Part shown: piece after piece, positions 8,509-18,033 of the stretch
Numbering within the stretch: the first letter of the stretch is position 1
How the letters are laid out: each line of letters opens with the position of its first letter
Assembly (NCBI GenBank): GCA_002730875.1
Contig: PCBI01000005.1
Coordinates: 310,001-374,000, forward strand
Length of the DNA stretch: 64,000 bases
Direction of reading: 5' to 3'
Source of the DNA: Spirochaetaceae bacterium
GTDB lineage: Bacteria; Spirochaetota; Leptospiria; Leptospirales; Leptonemataceae
Made by a program: the position numbers and the translations under genes
The notes under the pieces: generated by a model
The model's input: only the letters and a program-made list of their open reading frames with translations
Told to the model about the DNA's origin: nothing
Database searches by the model: none

Positions 8509-10554
8509 TTAATCCAGAGTTTTCACTACCCCGGCCCTTCGCATTCTTTCCAGATAAAAATGCGCGGCTGTATCCATGGGATTGATCGCGAGAACTTCTT
8601 CGAAAGCGTCCGCCGCCGGCTCGTATTTTCCTGCCAGGGCCAGCTCCACGGCATCCTGAAAAATGTCAGAAGTAGAAAGATACAGGGATCTGATATCCTC
8701 GGAGTAGCCATCCAGAAGATGATAGATTCTAAAAGGATTGGTCCGGCCCTTTACCTTTACTCGGCCCAGAAGCCTTACTGTGAAGTCCTCCGGATGCTCC
8801 AGAGAATTCAAGGTCTGTTCGCTGATTAGAATCATCACTCCGTACTTACGCGTTAAACGTTCGATTCTGGATGCGGTATTCACAGTGTCCGAAATCACTG
8901 TGCCTTCCATTCTATTCTCGTGTCCAATCACGCCCAGCATTGTATCTCCGGTATGGATTCCCACGCCAATGGAGATGGGTTGATATCCCTTGAGCGCACG
9001 GTGGCGATTGTAAACACGAATCTCTCTCTGCATTTCGATGGCGGCGCGTAGACTGTCATCCGATTTGCCCGGGAACAGAGCCATAACAGCATCGCCAATG
9101 TACTTATCTACAAAGCCTTCCTGGTTGTTAACGATGGGAGTCATCCGTCGCAGATAGGAGTTCAGAAAATTGAAGTTTTCTTCCGGGCTCATCTTTTCCG
9201 ACAATTCGGTAAAAGAACGAATGTCGGTGAACATAACGGTCATAGAATCGTGCACTTGATCGCCCAGCTGAACCTGAGTAATATCTTCCCGATTCAAAAA
9301 CCGCAGAAATTCGGTGGGAACAAAGCGTGCCAGAGAAGCATTTGTGTTCTTCAGGTTCTCAGAAAGGGTTTTGATACCTTCGTAGGTTCGGGCAAACAAA
9401 CGCGCCAGTAGATAGGACTGGGCAAGAATGAATACAAGCAAGCCGTAGTGAAAGATGGGACCAACAGGGCTTTCCCGGCGATAATACAGTACATCATTTA
9501 CGGCCGCCAGACATGCCAGAACGCCGCCCAGCAGAGAAGTCAAAGAACCGGGCGCTCGCATTGTCACGGCAACTATCCAGACCAACAGACTGCTTATCAC
9601 AGATATAAGGGTAATTCCCTGAAAGAATGGCAAATAGTCTGCATAAAGGATTGCGGGAGCAAAGGCCACAAAGGCAGAAGCCAGGATGCCGAAAGTGACG
9701 TTTGTCCACGCCAGCCAGTTGGCGCCCCTAAACGGAAAAGTGGCCGCAAGGAAGGATACAAACAATGGACCGGCCATGATGAAGGAAATGTATTCGATTG
9801 CAGTCTGCAGTTCGTAACCAAGATCTAAGAAACTGCGAATCATCACCTCGTCGGTAAAGAGCATTCGCACAGACCAGAAAAAGCATACCAGACCAAACAA
9901 CAAAGAAGCCCGGTCTTCCTTTCGGTTGAGGAACAGACCAAAATGATAGAAAGCCATGCCCAGTATCACGCCCAGGGCCAGAACATTCCTCAGGATTGAC
10001 TGTTCACGATTCTTTAGAGCAAGCTGATCCGGTCCCAGAATCGGCGCCTGTCGGAGTCCGCCCCTGGGGTGAGCAAAGTTAGAAAATTGCACTGCAATTG
10101 TGAGGTTCTGGTCCGCTCGAAACTGAAACAGCGCAGGCAAAGAGTCCGGAACGCTCTGGTCTGCACTGGTTGACGGTTTTCCGCGCCCGCCTTTATCTAC
10201 ACCATCGATAAAGAGTCGATAGGCGGAACCAACGTCGAATAGCTGAATACCGAGGGAGGTATTCTTCCAGGCATCGGGCAACACCAGAGTCATTACGTAG
10301 GTGCCGGAGCGGGGAGGGTTGTCCATTTCAAGGAGCAACGGAGCATCTTCCAGAGGCTGACCTTCACAGTCCGCGCCGGTGCAAAGTTCGCCCGGATAAA
10401 GTTTCCAGGGTCCTGTAAGTGAATAAAGCCTTGAATCTGTAGTTATTCCCTTTTCTTCTTTTAGATCCAGGGGTAGTCGGCAGGAAGCCAGCAGAATCAG
10501 CATAAATACCGACAGGTAAACAGAAATCTGGGAAAAAGCCGGCCGAGTAAACAT
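8509..10554 (-). CDS. 7TM class III adenylate cyclase with 7TMR-DISM-like sensor
   Basis: About 681 residues from the ATG at 10554 (frame open to 10629). A lipoprotein-like signal (LLASC) is followed by an extracellular beta-rich domain of 7TMR-DISM type, seven membrane helices (about residues 190-385), a short coiled coil and a class III nucleotide cyclase domain. In the cyclase, the two metal aspartates lie in VMFTDIRSF and DKYIGDAVMALF, and the transition-state Asn and Arg in VNTASRIE. The Lys of DKY and the Asp before TVNTAS favour ATP as substrate, so cAMP is the likely product (inference). The C-terminus has one or two TPR-like helices. A protein with two cNMP-binding domains is encoded at 18034. 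Confidence 0.88.
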   Translation of the reverse strand: MFTRPAFSQISVYLSVFMLILLASCRLPLDLKEEKGITTDSRLYSLTGPWKLYPGELCTGADCEGQPLEDAPLLLEMDNPPRSGTYVMTLVLPDAWKNTSLGIQLFDVGSAYRLFIDGVDKGGRGKPSTSADQSVPDSLPALFQFRADQNLTIAVQFSNFAHPRGGLRQAPILGPDQLALKNREQSILRNVLALGVILGMAFYHFGLFLNRKEDRASLLFGLVCFFWSVRMLFTDEVMIRSFLDLGYELQTAIEYISFIMAGPLFVSFLAATFPFRGANWLAWTNVTFGILASAFVAFAPAILYADYLPFFQGITLISVISSLLVWIVAVTMRAPGSLTSLLGGVLACLAAVNDVLYYRRESPVGPIFHYGLLVFILAQSYLLARLFARTYEGIKTLSENLKNTNASLARFVPTEFLRFLNREDITQVQLGDQVHDSMTVMFTDIRSFTELSEKMSPEENFNFLNSYLRRMTPIVNNQEGFVDKYIGDAVMALFPGKSDDSLRAAIEMQREIRVYNRHRALKGYQPISIGVGIHTGDTMLGVIGHENRMEGTVISDTVNTASRIERLTRKYGVMILISEQTLNSLEHPEDFTVRLLGRVKVKGRTNPFRIYHLLDGYSEDIRSLYLSTSDIFQDAVELALAGKYEPAADAFEEVLAINPMDTAAHFYLERMRRAGVVKTLD

Positions 10555-10657
10555 GGAACTCGTAATGGACGGTATCCGTGAAAATTCGCAACCAGAAAAC
10601 GAAAGGGGCTTGATTTGAATTGCTCCCAATTCTTAGTCCAGGCTGAAAATGGTTAGT

Positions 10658-10957
10658 TTAGAGAGCCCAGGAATCGTGCCAGACTCGCATCACATCCTGG
10701 ATGCCTCTCTTCACCATGTCCTCGTCAAACTCGGTTCTCTTCCGGAGTAGTTGCTCTACCTTGCTTACCACTCCTCGTAAGAAAACGGTTTGTTCGGCCT
10801 TGCTGGAACGGAGCACGGAATCAAGCCGGGTATTCCTTTCCTCGAGCTCAGAGGCCAGCGCTTTTGTGATCACTTCCAGGGCGTCGTCCCGCTGCATGAA
10901 AAGCTTATCCTGCATAGACCTGGCGCCCATATCTATCATCTTGATTTGTCTATCCAT
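10658..10957 (-). CDS. small coiled-coil protein of unknown function
   Basis: A 99-residue, highly charged, helical protein without signal or membrane segment. The frame runs upstream to 11143, but that part reads as non-coding; the ATG at 10957 has AAGGTGA just upstream. Heptad-like spacing of Leu/Val in the central part (region around EVITKALASELEERN) suggests a coiled coil. It lies immediately downstream of nothing on its strand and upstream of the cyclase gene, 100 bases away, so it may be co-transcribed with it. I do not recognise the family. Confidence 0.55.
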   Translation of the reverse strand: MDRQIKMIDMGARSMQDKLFMQRDDALEVITKALASELEERNTRLDSVLRSSKAEQTVFLRGVVSKVEQLLRKRTEFDEDMVKRGIQDVMRVWHDSWAL

Positions 10958-11099
10958 ACTCACCTTACTAACAGTTCCACATCGGCCCTTCCAGGTCAGC
11001 AAAAAATAGTTTCTAGATACCGGGAGCGCAAATACGAATACTCTGCGAAATCCCGGATTATGCAAGCCCTGGATGGGGCACAATCGACCCGGAGGCACC

Positions 11100-11450
11100 A
11101 TGAGCCAGATGAGAAATGATGTAATTGCCATTGTGAACTCCATCCCGGAGGGGCGTGTTTCTACCTATGGGGCTATTGCCCGATTCCTGACTATTTCGCC
11201 GCGTAATGTAGCCTTCGTTCTTGCCGGCTTGAGCAAGGAAGAAGCCAAATACGTTCCCTGGCATCGTGTGGTTTCTGCCGGAGGATGGTTGAACCGGGAC
11301 CGGAAAGCCGGAGATAACAAACAGGAAAGGCGACTACGCAAAGAAGGAGTGAAAGTAACTGGCCAGAGAATCGATCTGCAGACATATCAGCTGGCGGTGG
11401 ATTCCCTGGATTCCGGCATAACCGGAGGAAAGATCTACAAGCCCGGATAG
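11100..11450 (+). CDS. alkyltransferase-like DNA repair protein (MGMT DNA-binding domain)
   Basis: A 116-residue protein equal to the DNA-binding domain of O6-methylguanine-DNA methyltransferases. The helix with IPEGRVSTYGAIA and the arginine-finger region SPRNVAFVL are clear. The active-site motif is VPWHRVV, where true methyltransferases have PCHRV, so the acceptor Cys is replaced by Trp. This is the hallmark of alkyltransferase-like (ATL) proteins, which bind O6-alkylguanine and recruit nucleotide excision repair instead of removing the alkyl group. The ATG at 11100 is preceded by GGAGG at 11091-11095; an in-frame ATG at 11073 lacks such a site. Confidence 0.88.
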   Translation: MSQMRNDVIAIVNSIPEGRVSTYGAIARFLTISPRNVAFVLAGLSKEEAKYVPWHRVVSAGGWLNRDRKAGDNKQERRLRKEGVKVTGQRIDLQTYQLAVDSLDSGITGGKIYKPG

Positions 11451-11531
11451 GCAGGAAATGTCCCTGATCCAGAAGACAATTTTTCTTGCCATACCTGGAG
11501 AATACAGCGTCTAAGATCGCAGGGTATGTCC

Positions 11532-12131
11532 ATGGAGATTATATATCTTGTCTTTCTAGTTTTTTCCGGCGGAAGTCTGGATGCCATTCATATGGAATCG
11601 TGGCACAATTACGCAAATGGGCCAAAGTATCTGTTGAATCGTCCTTGCGAGGAGGCCATCGAAGATCCTTCATTCCAGAAACATCTTCGTCAGCGTTTGT
11701 CTACAGGTCAGAAGGGAAGATTGGTCTGCAAGACTATGTCGGAGATGCAGACTATGAAGCAACTTGTCGGCTATTCCGGTGTAGAAATCCTTCCTGCGAA
11801 AGCGGATAGCAAAAAAAACGCAGCGCTGGTTCTGGAAGGATCGTTAATCCACAAACCTTACGAAAAGGGACGAAGAAGCGTGGAATCCTATTTGGGGCAG
11901 GAGTTCTTCCTGAAAAAACCGGACGGTACAACCGTAGCCCTCTATCCCGGAGAATCGGTAAGCAGAGAACAGCTTCTAAGCAAAAAAGGACAGAAGCTCA
12001 GGCTCAAGGCGAAGTTCGTGGATCGGACCCCAAAACCCGAGCCGGGTGTTCCCATGTCCTATCCCATGGGACCGGACGGAGGTCCCCTGCCGCGAGTCGG
12101 CTATGAAGTCCTGGAATTCCTGACGAACTAA
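11532..12131 (+). CDS. exported protein of unknown function
   Basis: About 199 residues. The N-terminus is a hydrophobic segment followed by a small-residue stretch, consistent with a signal peptide (first ~18 residues). The rest is basic and beta-like, with a Lys/Arg-rich middle and a PMGPDGGPLPR stretch near the C-terminus. I do not recognise a family. Two in-frame ATGs lie at 11526 and 11532; AGGG at 11521-11524 gives better spacing to the second. It stands alone, followed by 285 bases without a gene before the convergent aconitase gene. Confidence 0.55.
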   Translation: MEIIYLVFLVFSGGSLDAIHMESWHNYANGPKYLLNRPCEEAIEDPSFQKHLRQRLSTGQKGRLVCKTMSEMQTMKQLVGYSGVEILPAKADSKKNAALVLEGSLIHKPYEKGRRSVESYLGQEFFLKKPDGTTVALYPGESVSREQLLSKKGQKLRLKAKFVDRTPKPEPGVPMSYPMGPDGGPLPRVGYEVLEFLTN

Positions 12132-12416
12132 CACACTGTGATCTACCGATCTGATTCGAAGTAAAGCGGGCCGCGTTGCGGATTTGCGGGAACTCGCAAG
12201 TAGCCGATCCGGAAACCCGAAAAGTCGACGCATCAAGAAATAGCCGGGGCAGCGACGTCCCGTAACGCAGCAGATCAGCACTCCCATCCAGAACGAGTCC
12301 GGAGAGCGAGCGCCGCATAACGCAGACCGGTCAGCCATTATTACAGAACCCGCTGGAAAAACAACGGCTGTCCCGGGCGCGCTGACCAGGTAACCGCTGT
12401 TTTCTCTTTCGGGTCG

Positions 12417-14369
12417 CTATCCCGGGATGTCCTGTTGCTCTCTGTAGTAGTTGATGGCCCCGCCGTGGGAAATGATTTTTCTTTCACGAGCGCTTAAATC
12501 GTGATGTACTGAAATGCGATGACCGTCCCTCCTTCGAACAACTTCCATGGTGCCCTCTTCCACTCCCTTCTGCAGGCCGGTCCACTCCAGCACGTCGTCT
12601 TTTTGCAGGGACTCGTAGTCTTCCCTGAAGTCAAAGATTAGGGGAAGAATCCCAAAGTTGATCATGTTGCGTCTTCCAATGCGGGCATAGGACAGAGCCA
12701 GCGTGATGCGCTGTCCCAGATACCTGGGTGCTATTGAAGCGTGCTCTCGGCTGGAGCCCTGGGCATAGTTTTCGCCAGCCACAACGGCAAAGCCGGAACC
12801 CTGCAGCTTTCGCGCATTGGCCGGTAAGTCCGGATCTAACTGGTAGAAAGCCCATTCGCTAATTGCCGCGATGTTGCTGCGAAGAGGGAGCACATCGGTG
12901 CCGCCGCGGAGGATTTCGTCAGTACTGATATTGTGATCTGCCTTGATGAGTACGGTTACCGTTCCTTTGTCCGGCAACGCTTCAAAACTCGGCAGAGGTT
13001 TAATGTTTGGGCCTCTCTGTAGGGTCACACTGGAGTCCGCCATTGGTTCCTGTAGAAGGGAGGTGTTTATTTGCTGCGGTTTCTGTTCCTTGAATCGAGG
13101 AAATCGAATGTTCTTCAATGATTCCAAATCTCTGGGATCGGTAATCTCCCCTGTAAGCGCCGCGGCCGCCGCCGTTTCCGGACTGCAAAGGTACACCGAG
13201 TCGTCCAGCGTACCTGATCTTCCTGGAAAGTTACGGGGCATGGTGCGCAGACTGTTCTTTCCCGAAGCCGGAGCCTGACCCATACCAATACAACCCAGAC
13301 AGCCGGACTGATGGATTCGAGCCCCTGAATGAATGAGCTCAGCCAGGGATCCATCCAATGAAAGATTCTCCAGTAGTTGCCTGGAAGTGGGGTTGACGTC
13401 AAAGGAAACCGAATCATGGACGCTGCGATCCTTCATGATTTTTGCTACCGTCCAGAAATCCCGAAGACCCGGATTGGCCGAAGATCCCACAACAACCTGA
13501 TGCACGGGCTCCCCCTCCACTTCGCGAACGAGTACTACGTTTCCAGGACTTCCTGGTCTGGCTATCATGGGCTCGAGCTCGCTTAGATTCAGCTCATCGT
13601 GCTGGTCAAAGCTAACCTTGGCATCAGCCACAATTTCCTGGTAGTCCTGCTCACGGCCCTGAAATTTCAGAAAACGAAGCACTTCGTCATCCGCGGGGAA
13701 GACAGTGGAGGTAGCCCCCATTTCGGTTCCCATGTTTGCGATTACGTGACGATCCATAGCGCTCAGCGATGCAAGACCGGGACCATAGTATTCGATAACC
13801 TTTCCCACGCATCCTTTCACATCGTAGCGGCGTAGCATTTCCAGAACCACATCTTTAGCGCTTACCCAGTCCGGCAATTCGCCGATGAGTCTTACGCCCA
13901 GCACTTCCGGCATGGGAATTCGCAGTGGTTCGCCTGCCATGGAGAAAGCGACGTCCAGACCGCCGGCGCCAATGGCCAGCATCCCCAGAGCCCCGGCCGC
14001 CGGCGTATGACTGTCCGAACCCACCAGGGTCTTGCCGGGCTTGCCAAAGCGTTGCTGATGCACAGGATGGCTCACTCCGTTTCCGGCTCGACTGTACCAG
14101 ATCCCAAACCGATTGCAGGCGCTTTGCAGGAAGACATGGTCGTCGGCATTCTTATAATCCGTCTGAATTATGTTGTGATCCACGTATTGTACGGACACTT
14201 CGGTGGCTACCTTTTCGATCCCCATGGCTTCCAACTCCAGCATGACCAGGGTTCCCGTAGCATCCTGGGTGAGGCTTTGATCAATCTTGATTCCGATTTC
14301 TTCGCCAGGTTTCGGGTTCCCTTCGATCAAATGGGACTCGATTAGCTTCCTCGTAACAGAACGTTGCAT
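12417..14369 (-). CDS. aconitate hydratase, Aquifex/clostridial-type
   Basis: A 650-residue aconitase, the size and order of the short Aquifex-type enzymes that interconvert citrate and isocitrate. Visible motifs are GSDSHT in the first domain, GCLGCIGMGQAP carrying two Fe-S cysteines, RNFPGRSG, and YAQGSSREHAS with the catalytic Ser loop in the swivel domain. The position that normally gives the third cluster ligand (SCTNS in most aconitases) reads GSSANPG here, so that Cys is Ser. The ATG at 14367-14369 matches the usual N-terminus (a V-x-x-K-(L/I)-(I/L)-E-x-HL pattern); the 51 upstream codons look non-coding and no good ribosome site is seen. Monomeric isocitrate dehydrogenase, the next TCA-cycle step, is at 25731. 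Confidence 0.93.
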   Translation of the reverse strand: MQRSVTRKLIESHLIEGNPKPGEEIGIKIDQSLTQDATGTLVMLELEAMGIEKVATEVSVQYVDHNIIQTDYKNADDHVFLQSACNRFGIWYSRAGNGVSHPVHQQRFGKPGKTLVGSDSHTPAAGALGMLAIGAGGLDVAFSMAGEPLRIPMPEVLGVRLIGELPDWVSAKDVVLEMLRRYDVKGCVGKVIEYYGPGLASLSAMDRHVIANMGTEMGATSTVFPADDEVLRFLKFQGREQDYQEIVADAKVSFDQHDELNLSELEPMIARPGSPGNVVLVREVEGEPVHQVVVGSSANPGLRDFWTVAKIMKDRSVHDSVSFDVNPTSRQLLENLSLDGSLAELIHSGARIHQSGCLGCIGMGQAPASGKNSLRTMPRNFPGRSGTLDDSVYLCSPETAAAAALTGEITDPRDLESLKNIRFPRFKEQKPQQINTSLLQEPMADSSVTLQRGPNIKPLPSFEALPDKGTVTVLIKADHNISTDEILRGGTDVLPLRSNIAAISEWAFYQLDPDLPANARKLQGSGFAVVAGENYAQGSSREHASIAPRYLGQRITLALSYARIGRRNMINFGILPLIFDFREDYESLQKDDVLEWTGLQKGVEEGTMEVVRRRDGHRISVHHDLSARERKIISHGGAINYYREQQDIPG

Positions 14370-14630
14370 CCTTTCAACATAGGGATGGAGTCCAGAGAAA
14401 TCAAGGAGAGCCGGTTGGCAATTAAGCTTCGAAGGGTGCGGATCCGTTAGCCCGCCAGAGACTGCGCGGCAAGACAGGCAGCGAACGGAAAAACATACCT
14501 TCGGGAAAGAAGAACCTGGCAACGCCCAGGAACCCGGGAGAGGGCGACCCGCGCGAGCAGGCTCAGCATTGAATGGGATCGATGGGATTCAGGATATTGT
14601 TGCCGAAAACCAACCCGGTCCGATTAGCGA

Positions 14631-15563
14631 TCAATCCATAGTGATTACGATCTTTCCGCGAGCATGACCCTGTTCTGAGTGTCTGTGCGCCTCTGCTGCC
14701 TGAGATAAGGAGAAGCTACTGTCGATGAAGGTTTTAACCTGGCCTGTGGTCAACCAGCCCATGAGCGTTTGCATGTCTTCCTGTTTGGATTCTACCATTG
14801 CGCCGCGGTAATGAATCCCTCGGATCACCGCTTCGGCGAAATGCGATGGATTCGGCAGAGTATTCAAGTAGGCGCCCCGACGGTTAATGTGCCGGGCCAT
14901 TTCAGAGGCCGAATGCCTTGCCACCGCATCCAGGACTATGTCATAATTGCCCAGCGAGTCCGGATAATCGGAACTATCGTAAGCGATTACGTGCTCGGCG
15001 CCCAACTCGGTCAAAAAGGACTGATTGGAAGAACTGGCCACAGCCGTCACTCTGGCGCCCATAGTTCGTGCGATCTGCACGCCAAAATGGCCCACGCCGC
15101 CGGAACCGCCGATTACCAGAACCTCTTTGCCCTCTATCGGCAGGCCCTTGAACAACTGGTAGGCCGTAAGCGCAGCCAGCGGGGCTCCGGCCCCTTCTTT
15201 GAATCCAATGCCAGCCGGCTTGAGCTGGCATTGGGACTCTTTCATTAGAACTTTTTCTGCATATGCGCCGCCTTCCAGAGCGCTATGAAATCCTACTACT
15301 TCATCCCCGACCTTGAACTGGCTAATATTCTTACCCACGGCTTCCACTACTCCGGCAACCTCTGCGCCGGGCACGAAAGGCAATTTGAGTCGAAACAAAA
15401 AGGAAAAAGGAATGCTACCACTTCTTAGCTTCCAGTCTACCGGATTTACACCGGCCGCCTTTGCTTGAATCAGCACCTGATTTGCGTCCGGTTCCGGGTT
15501 TGGTTTATCCACCAGCTCAAGAACCTCGGCACTTCCCATCTCTTTGTATTCAATAGCCTTCAT
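14631..15563 (-). CDS. zinc-free MDR oxidoreductase, quinone reductase-like
   Basis: A 310-residue medium-chain dehydrogenase/reductase. The N-terminal GroES-like domain contains the AGVNPVDWK and PFVPGAEVAGVV motifs, and the Rossmann domain has VIGGSGGVGHFGVQIA, typical of NADPH-dependent quinone or enone reductases. The structural and catalytic zinc ligands of alcohol dehydrogenases are not evident. The C-terminal AAEAHRHSEQGHARGKIV segment is standard. Cytosolic. It follows the aconitase gene on the same strand but 260 bases away, so it is probably its own unit. Substrate cannot be told. Confidence 0.85.
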   Translation of the reverse strand: MKAIEYKEMGSAEVLELVDKPNPEPDANQVLIQAKAAGVNPVDWKLRSGSIPFSFLFRLKLPFVPGAEVAGVVEAVGKNISQFKVGDEVVGFHSALEGGAYAEKVLMKESQCQLKPAGIGFKEGAGAPLAALTAYQLFKGLPIEGKEVLVIGGSGGVGHFGVQIARTMGARVTAVASSSNQSFLTELGAEHVIAYDSSDYPDSLGNYDIVLDAVARHSASEMARHINRRGAYLNTLPNPSHFAEAVIRGIHYRGAMVESKQEDMQTLMGWLTTGQVKTFIDSSFSLSQAAEAHRHSEQGHARGKIVITMD

Positions 15564-15683
15564 TCTTTTCAGGATAGTGGCTCAATCAATTCTGACAAGC
15601 GATTCCTGCAGAATCGTTCACGGTCGGTCTTGAGAGACTGTCCATTTGGGATCTTTCCTGGGTCCGGACACCGACGGGAATCA

Positions 15684-16775
15684 TCAGTCTTCGGAGCCTT
15701 CGAACAGTTGGGCTTGAGAAAAATGAGCCAACTCCACTCCCAGTTTCGCAAATTCACTCAGAATCGAAAGGTTGATCTCGCCCACCACCCTGTGATAATT
15801 CTTGAAATGCGTGACCCAGAATCTATATTTCACTCTGTAACCAAAAATACGGATCTCTTTCAGATACACCTTCCATTTGTCTATCTCCTCATGATTCTCA
15901 CAAAGGCGCTCTATGGCCTCCATGGCCCTGGCCACCTGCTCCGGCGAATTCTTGAGCGAAAGATGCAGGCTCGTAGAATGCCGACGACGCTCGCCGTACG
16001 CGCTAATGTTGACCAGCGGCTGATTCGTCACAATGGCGTTGGGCAGAAATAGCAGGGTATCAAACCGGGTGCGAATCCGGGTGCTTCTTAGACCGATGGC
16101 ATCCACCACCCCTTCGTATTCTTTGTCCGCATCGATGATCACATAATCCCCCATACGAAACGGACGATCGGTAAAAATCGTTACCCCCCCGAAGGCATGA
16201 GCCAGGGTCTCCCGGGCAGCCATGGCCAGAGCAAATCCGCCCACACCCAGACCTGCCAGAAGGGAGTAGATGTTGTAACCCGCATTGGACAGTGCGATAA
16301 TCGCGCCCAGAACAATGATCGTATACTTGCCTCCGCGAATGATGATGGGAAAAACCTGGTCGTCCAGTTTTGTTTCGGACTTTTCCGCAATGGGCGTGAG
16401 CCAGTGGTCCAGTAGCTTTTCGTAAAGATTGGCCAGCGCGATGGTAATGACCAGAGTGAAAATGACCGTGAATACACTGTTCGCGCCGGCCTGGACTCCA
16501 TCCGAAAGGGTGAGCACATCCAGCCCTAAATAGGTGATGAGCAAAAATGTTGCGGCAATGGCCGGTTTGGCTACCACGGAAACCAGTATATCATCAACGT
16601 CGGATTCGGTTTTTTCAGCCAGTCGCCTGACAGCCGAGTTAAGAGCCCACCTGGCCAGCACTGCTACAAGAACGGCGCCCACGACAATTCCCAGAAATGC
16701 CAGGATCTGCCAGATATTGTTACCAAAGAACTCAATATCCAGGAATTCGCGAAGGCTTCTCAATGCTTCTTTCAT
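15684..16775 (-). CDS. MscS family mechanosensitive channel
   Basis: A 363-residue inner-membrane protein with four hydrophobic helices before the pore helix. The pore-lining TM3 region shows the Gly/Ala-rich pattern AGLGVGGFALAMAARE, followed by the beta domain with FTDRPFRMGDYV and the downstream GLRSTRIRT segment that is typical of MscS proteins. The C-terminal domain is the mixed alpha/beta vestibule. Such channels release osmolytes on hypo-osmotic shock. Both neighbours are on the same strand but separated by more than 90 bases. Confidence 0.92.
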   Translation of the reverse strand: MKEALRSLREFLDIEFFGNNIWQILAFLGIVVGAVLVAVLARWALNSAVRRLAEKTESDVDDILVSVVAKPAIAATFLLITYLGLDVLTLSDGVQAGANSVFTVIFTLVITIALANLYEKLLDHWLTPIAEKSETKLDDQVFPIIIRGGKYTIIVLGAIIALSNAGYNIYSLLAGLGVGGFALAMAARETLAHAFGGVTIFTDRPFRMGDYVIIDADKEYEGVVDAIGLRSTRIRTRFDTLLFLPNAIVTNQPLVNISAYGERRRHSTSLHLSLKNSPEQVARAMEAIERLCENHEEIDKWKVYLKEIRIFGYRVKYRFWVTHFKNYHRVVGEINLSILSEFAKLGVELAHFSQAQLFEGSED

Positions 16776-16865
16776 CGTATCTATCCCGACTGTACCGGTG
16801 TTTGCAGTAAATCCGCAGTAACCCTACTGTATGAAGAGAATGCGAACTTTATATGCTCGGAAGGC

Positions 16866-17765
16866 TCAAGAGCAAGAGGTTTTTCGCAAGGTTTCCCAGG
16901 CGCTTGCTCCCAGAATGAAAGCCCCACCCAGCGTCGTAAGCAAAGACGGTATCTCGTCGAGCAAGAAGGCGGCCAAAATCACTCCGTACAACGGCTCGAG
17001 ACTAACTATCGCTCCCACACGGTGAGCGCTCAAGGTTCTTACACTTAGCGTGATGAGTACGTAGGGCACCGCCGAAAACACTATGGCAATGTAAGCCAGA
17101 CGCAACCAGTCCAAAACCAGCAGACCGCCCAGCTCTCTGAAGAAGAGCGCAAACAGTAAAACAGAAACCAGTGACTGATATAGATTGATCGAAAGACTGG
17201 AAAGCTCCTGCACCGCTTTGCGCGAAAGCAGCATGATCAGAGCGACAAGTACACCGGATGCCATGCCGGCGGCAAAACCGGTCCAGGCTACATTTTCCCC
17301 GCTCCGGTCAGCCAGGGGCAGACTGCTTTGCGGTAACCCCTCCGTAGCGATAAGTACCAACCCGGCCAATATCGCCAGTGAGGCCACAAGGTTGCTTCTG
17401 GTGAACTTCTCGCTGAAAAATAGAGGCTCCAATAAGGCCAGCCAGAGCGGAAAAGCAAAGGTAGTGATCAAAGCTACAGCTACGGATACCGTTTGCACTG
17501 CATAGATGAAGGCCCACCATTGAACGGACTGGAGTATTCCGAGGGCCAGAACCTGCCACCAGTGGCTTGCGTGACGGAGTAGAAGGGGACGTCCCATCCA
17601 GATCAACAGAAGCATTATTGCTATGGACTGAATCAAGGACCGGCCCAGCACAATACCTCCGGCTGTCGATGGAATTACCTTGAGTGCGGGAGCCAGAAAT
17701 CCGAGTAGAAGGGCGGACAGGTGCACATAGAGGAGACTTTTCTTTTCTGTATCCATAAATCCCAT
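16866..17765 (-). CDS. EamA/DMT family transporter
   Basis: A 299-residue protein with ten hydrophobic helices arranged as two EamA repeats of five, characteristic of drug/metabolite transporters. The first repeat has a conserved GR-x-L region after TM2, and the second ends with EPLYGVILAAFLLDEIPS, the usual signature near TM9. It probably exports or imports a small metabolite across the inner membrane; the substrate cannot be predicted. Two start codons, at 17765 and three codons later, are possible; neither has a strong ribosome site. Confidence 0.88.
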   Translation of the reverse strand: MGFMDTEKKSLLYVHLSALLLGFLAPALKVIPSTAGGIVLGRSLIQSIAIMLLLIWMGRPLLLRHASHWWQVLALGILQSVQWWAFIYAVQTVSVAVALITTFAFPLWLALLEPLFFSEKFTRSNLVASLAILAGLVLIATEGLPQSSLPLADRSGENVAWTGFAAGMASGVLVALIMLLSRKAVQELSSLSINLYQSLVSVLLFALFFRELGGLLVLDWLRLAYIAIVFSAVPYVLITLSVRTLSAHRVGAIVSLEPLYGVILAAFLLDEIPSLLTTLGGAFILGASAWETLRKTSCS

Positions 17766-18033
17766 GTTTCTGTTACGGTTTGCCTGTAAGACCCTGCTGC
17801 CCCTGAGAACAAAGCTGACTCACGAAGCCCGATCAGAAAACCGGAACCGGGGTACCGGTGCAATCCACTGTTGTTCTTTGGCGACCCTTTCCGGGATGCC
17901 AGACAGCCTCCCGCGAAGACCCCGGGCTCCGGTTCGGCCCCAATGCGGGTTTCAAAATCAGACAATCCCTGGAGATATTGTTGTTTTCGCCGGGGCCGAC
18001 TGAATTCCTGCAATTCAGGTATCTTCTGCCATT

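Noticed and set aside
14370-14522. N-terminal extension of the aconitase
   Set aside because: The 51 upstream codons have no family similarity and contain several Cys and Pro-rich stretches unlike aconitase; the ATG at 14369 fits the known N-terminus.
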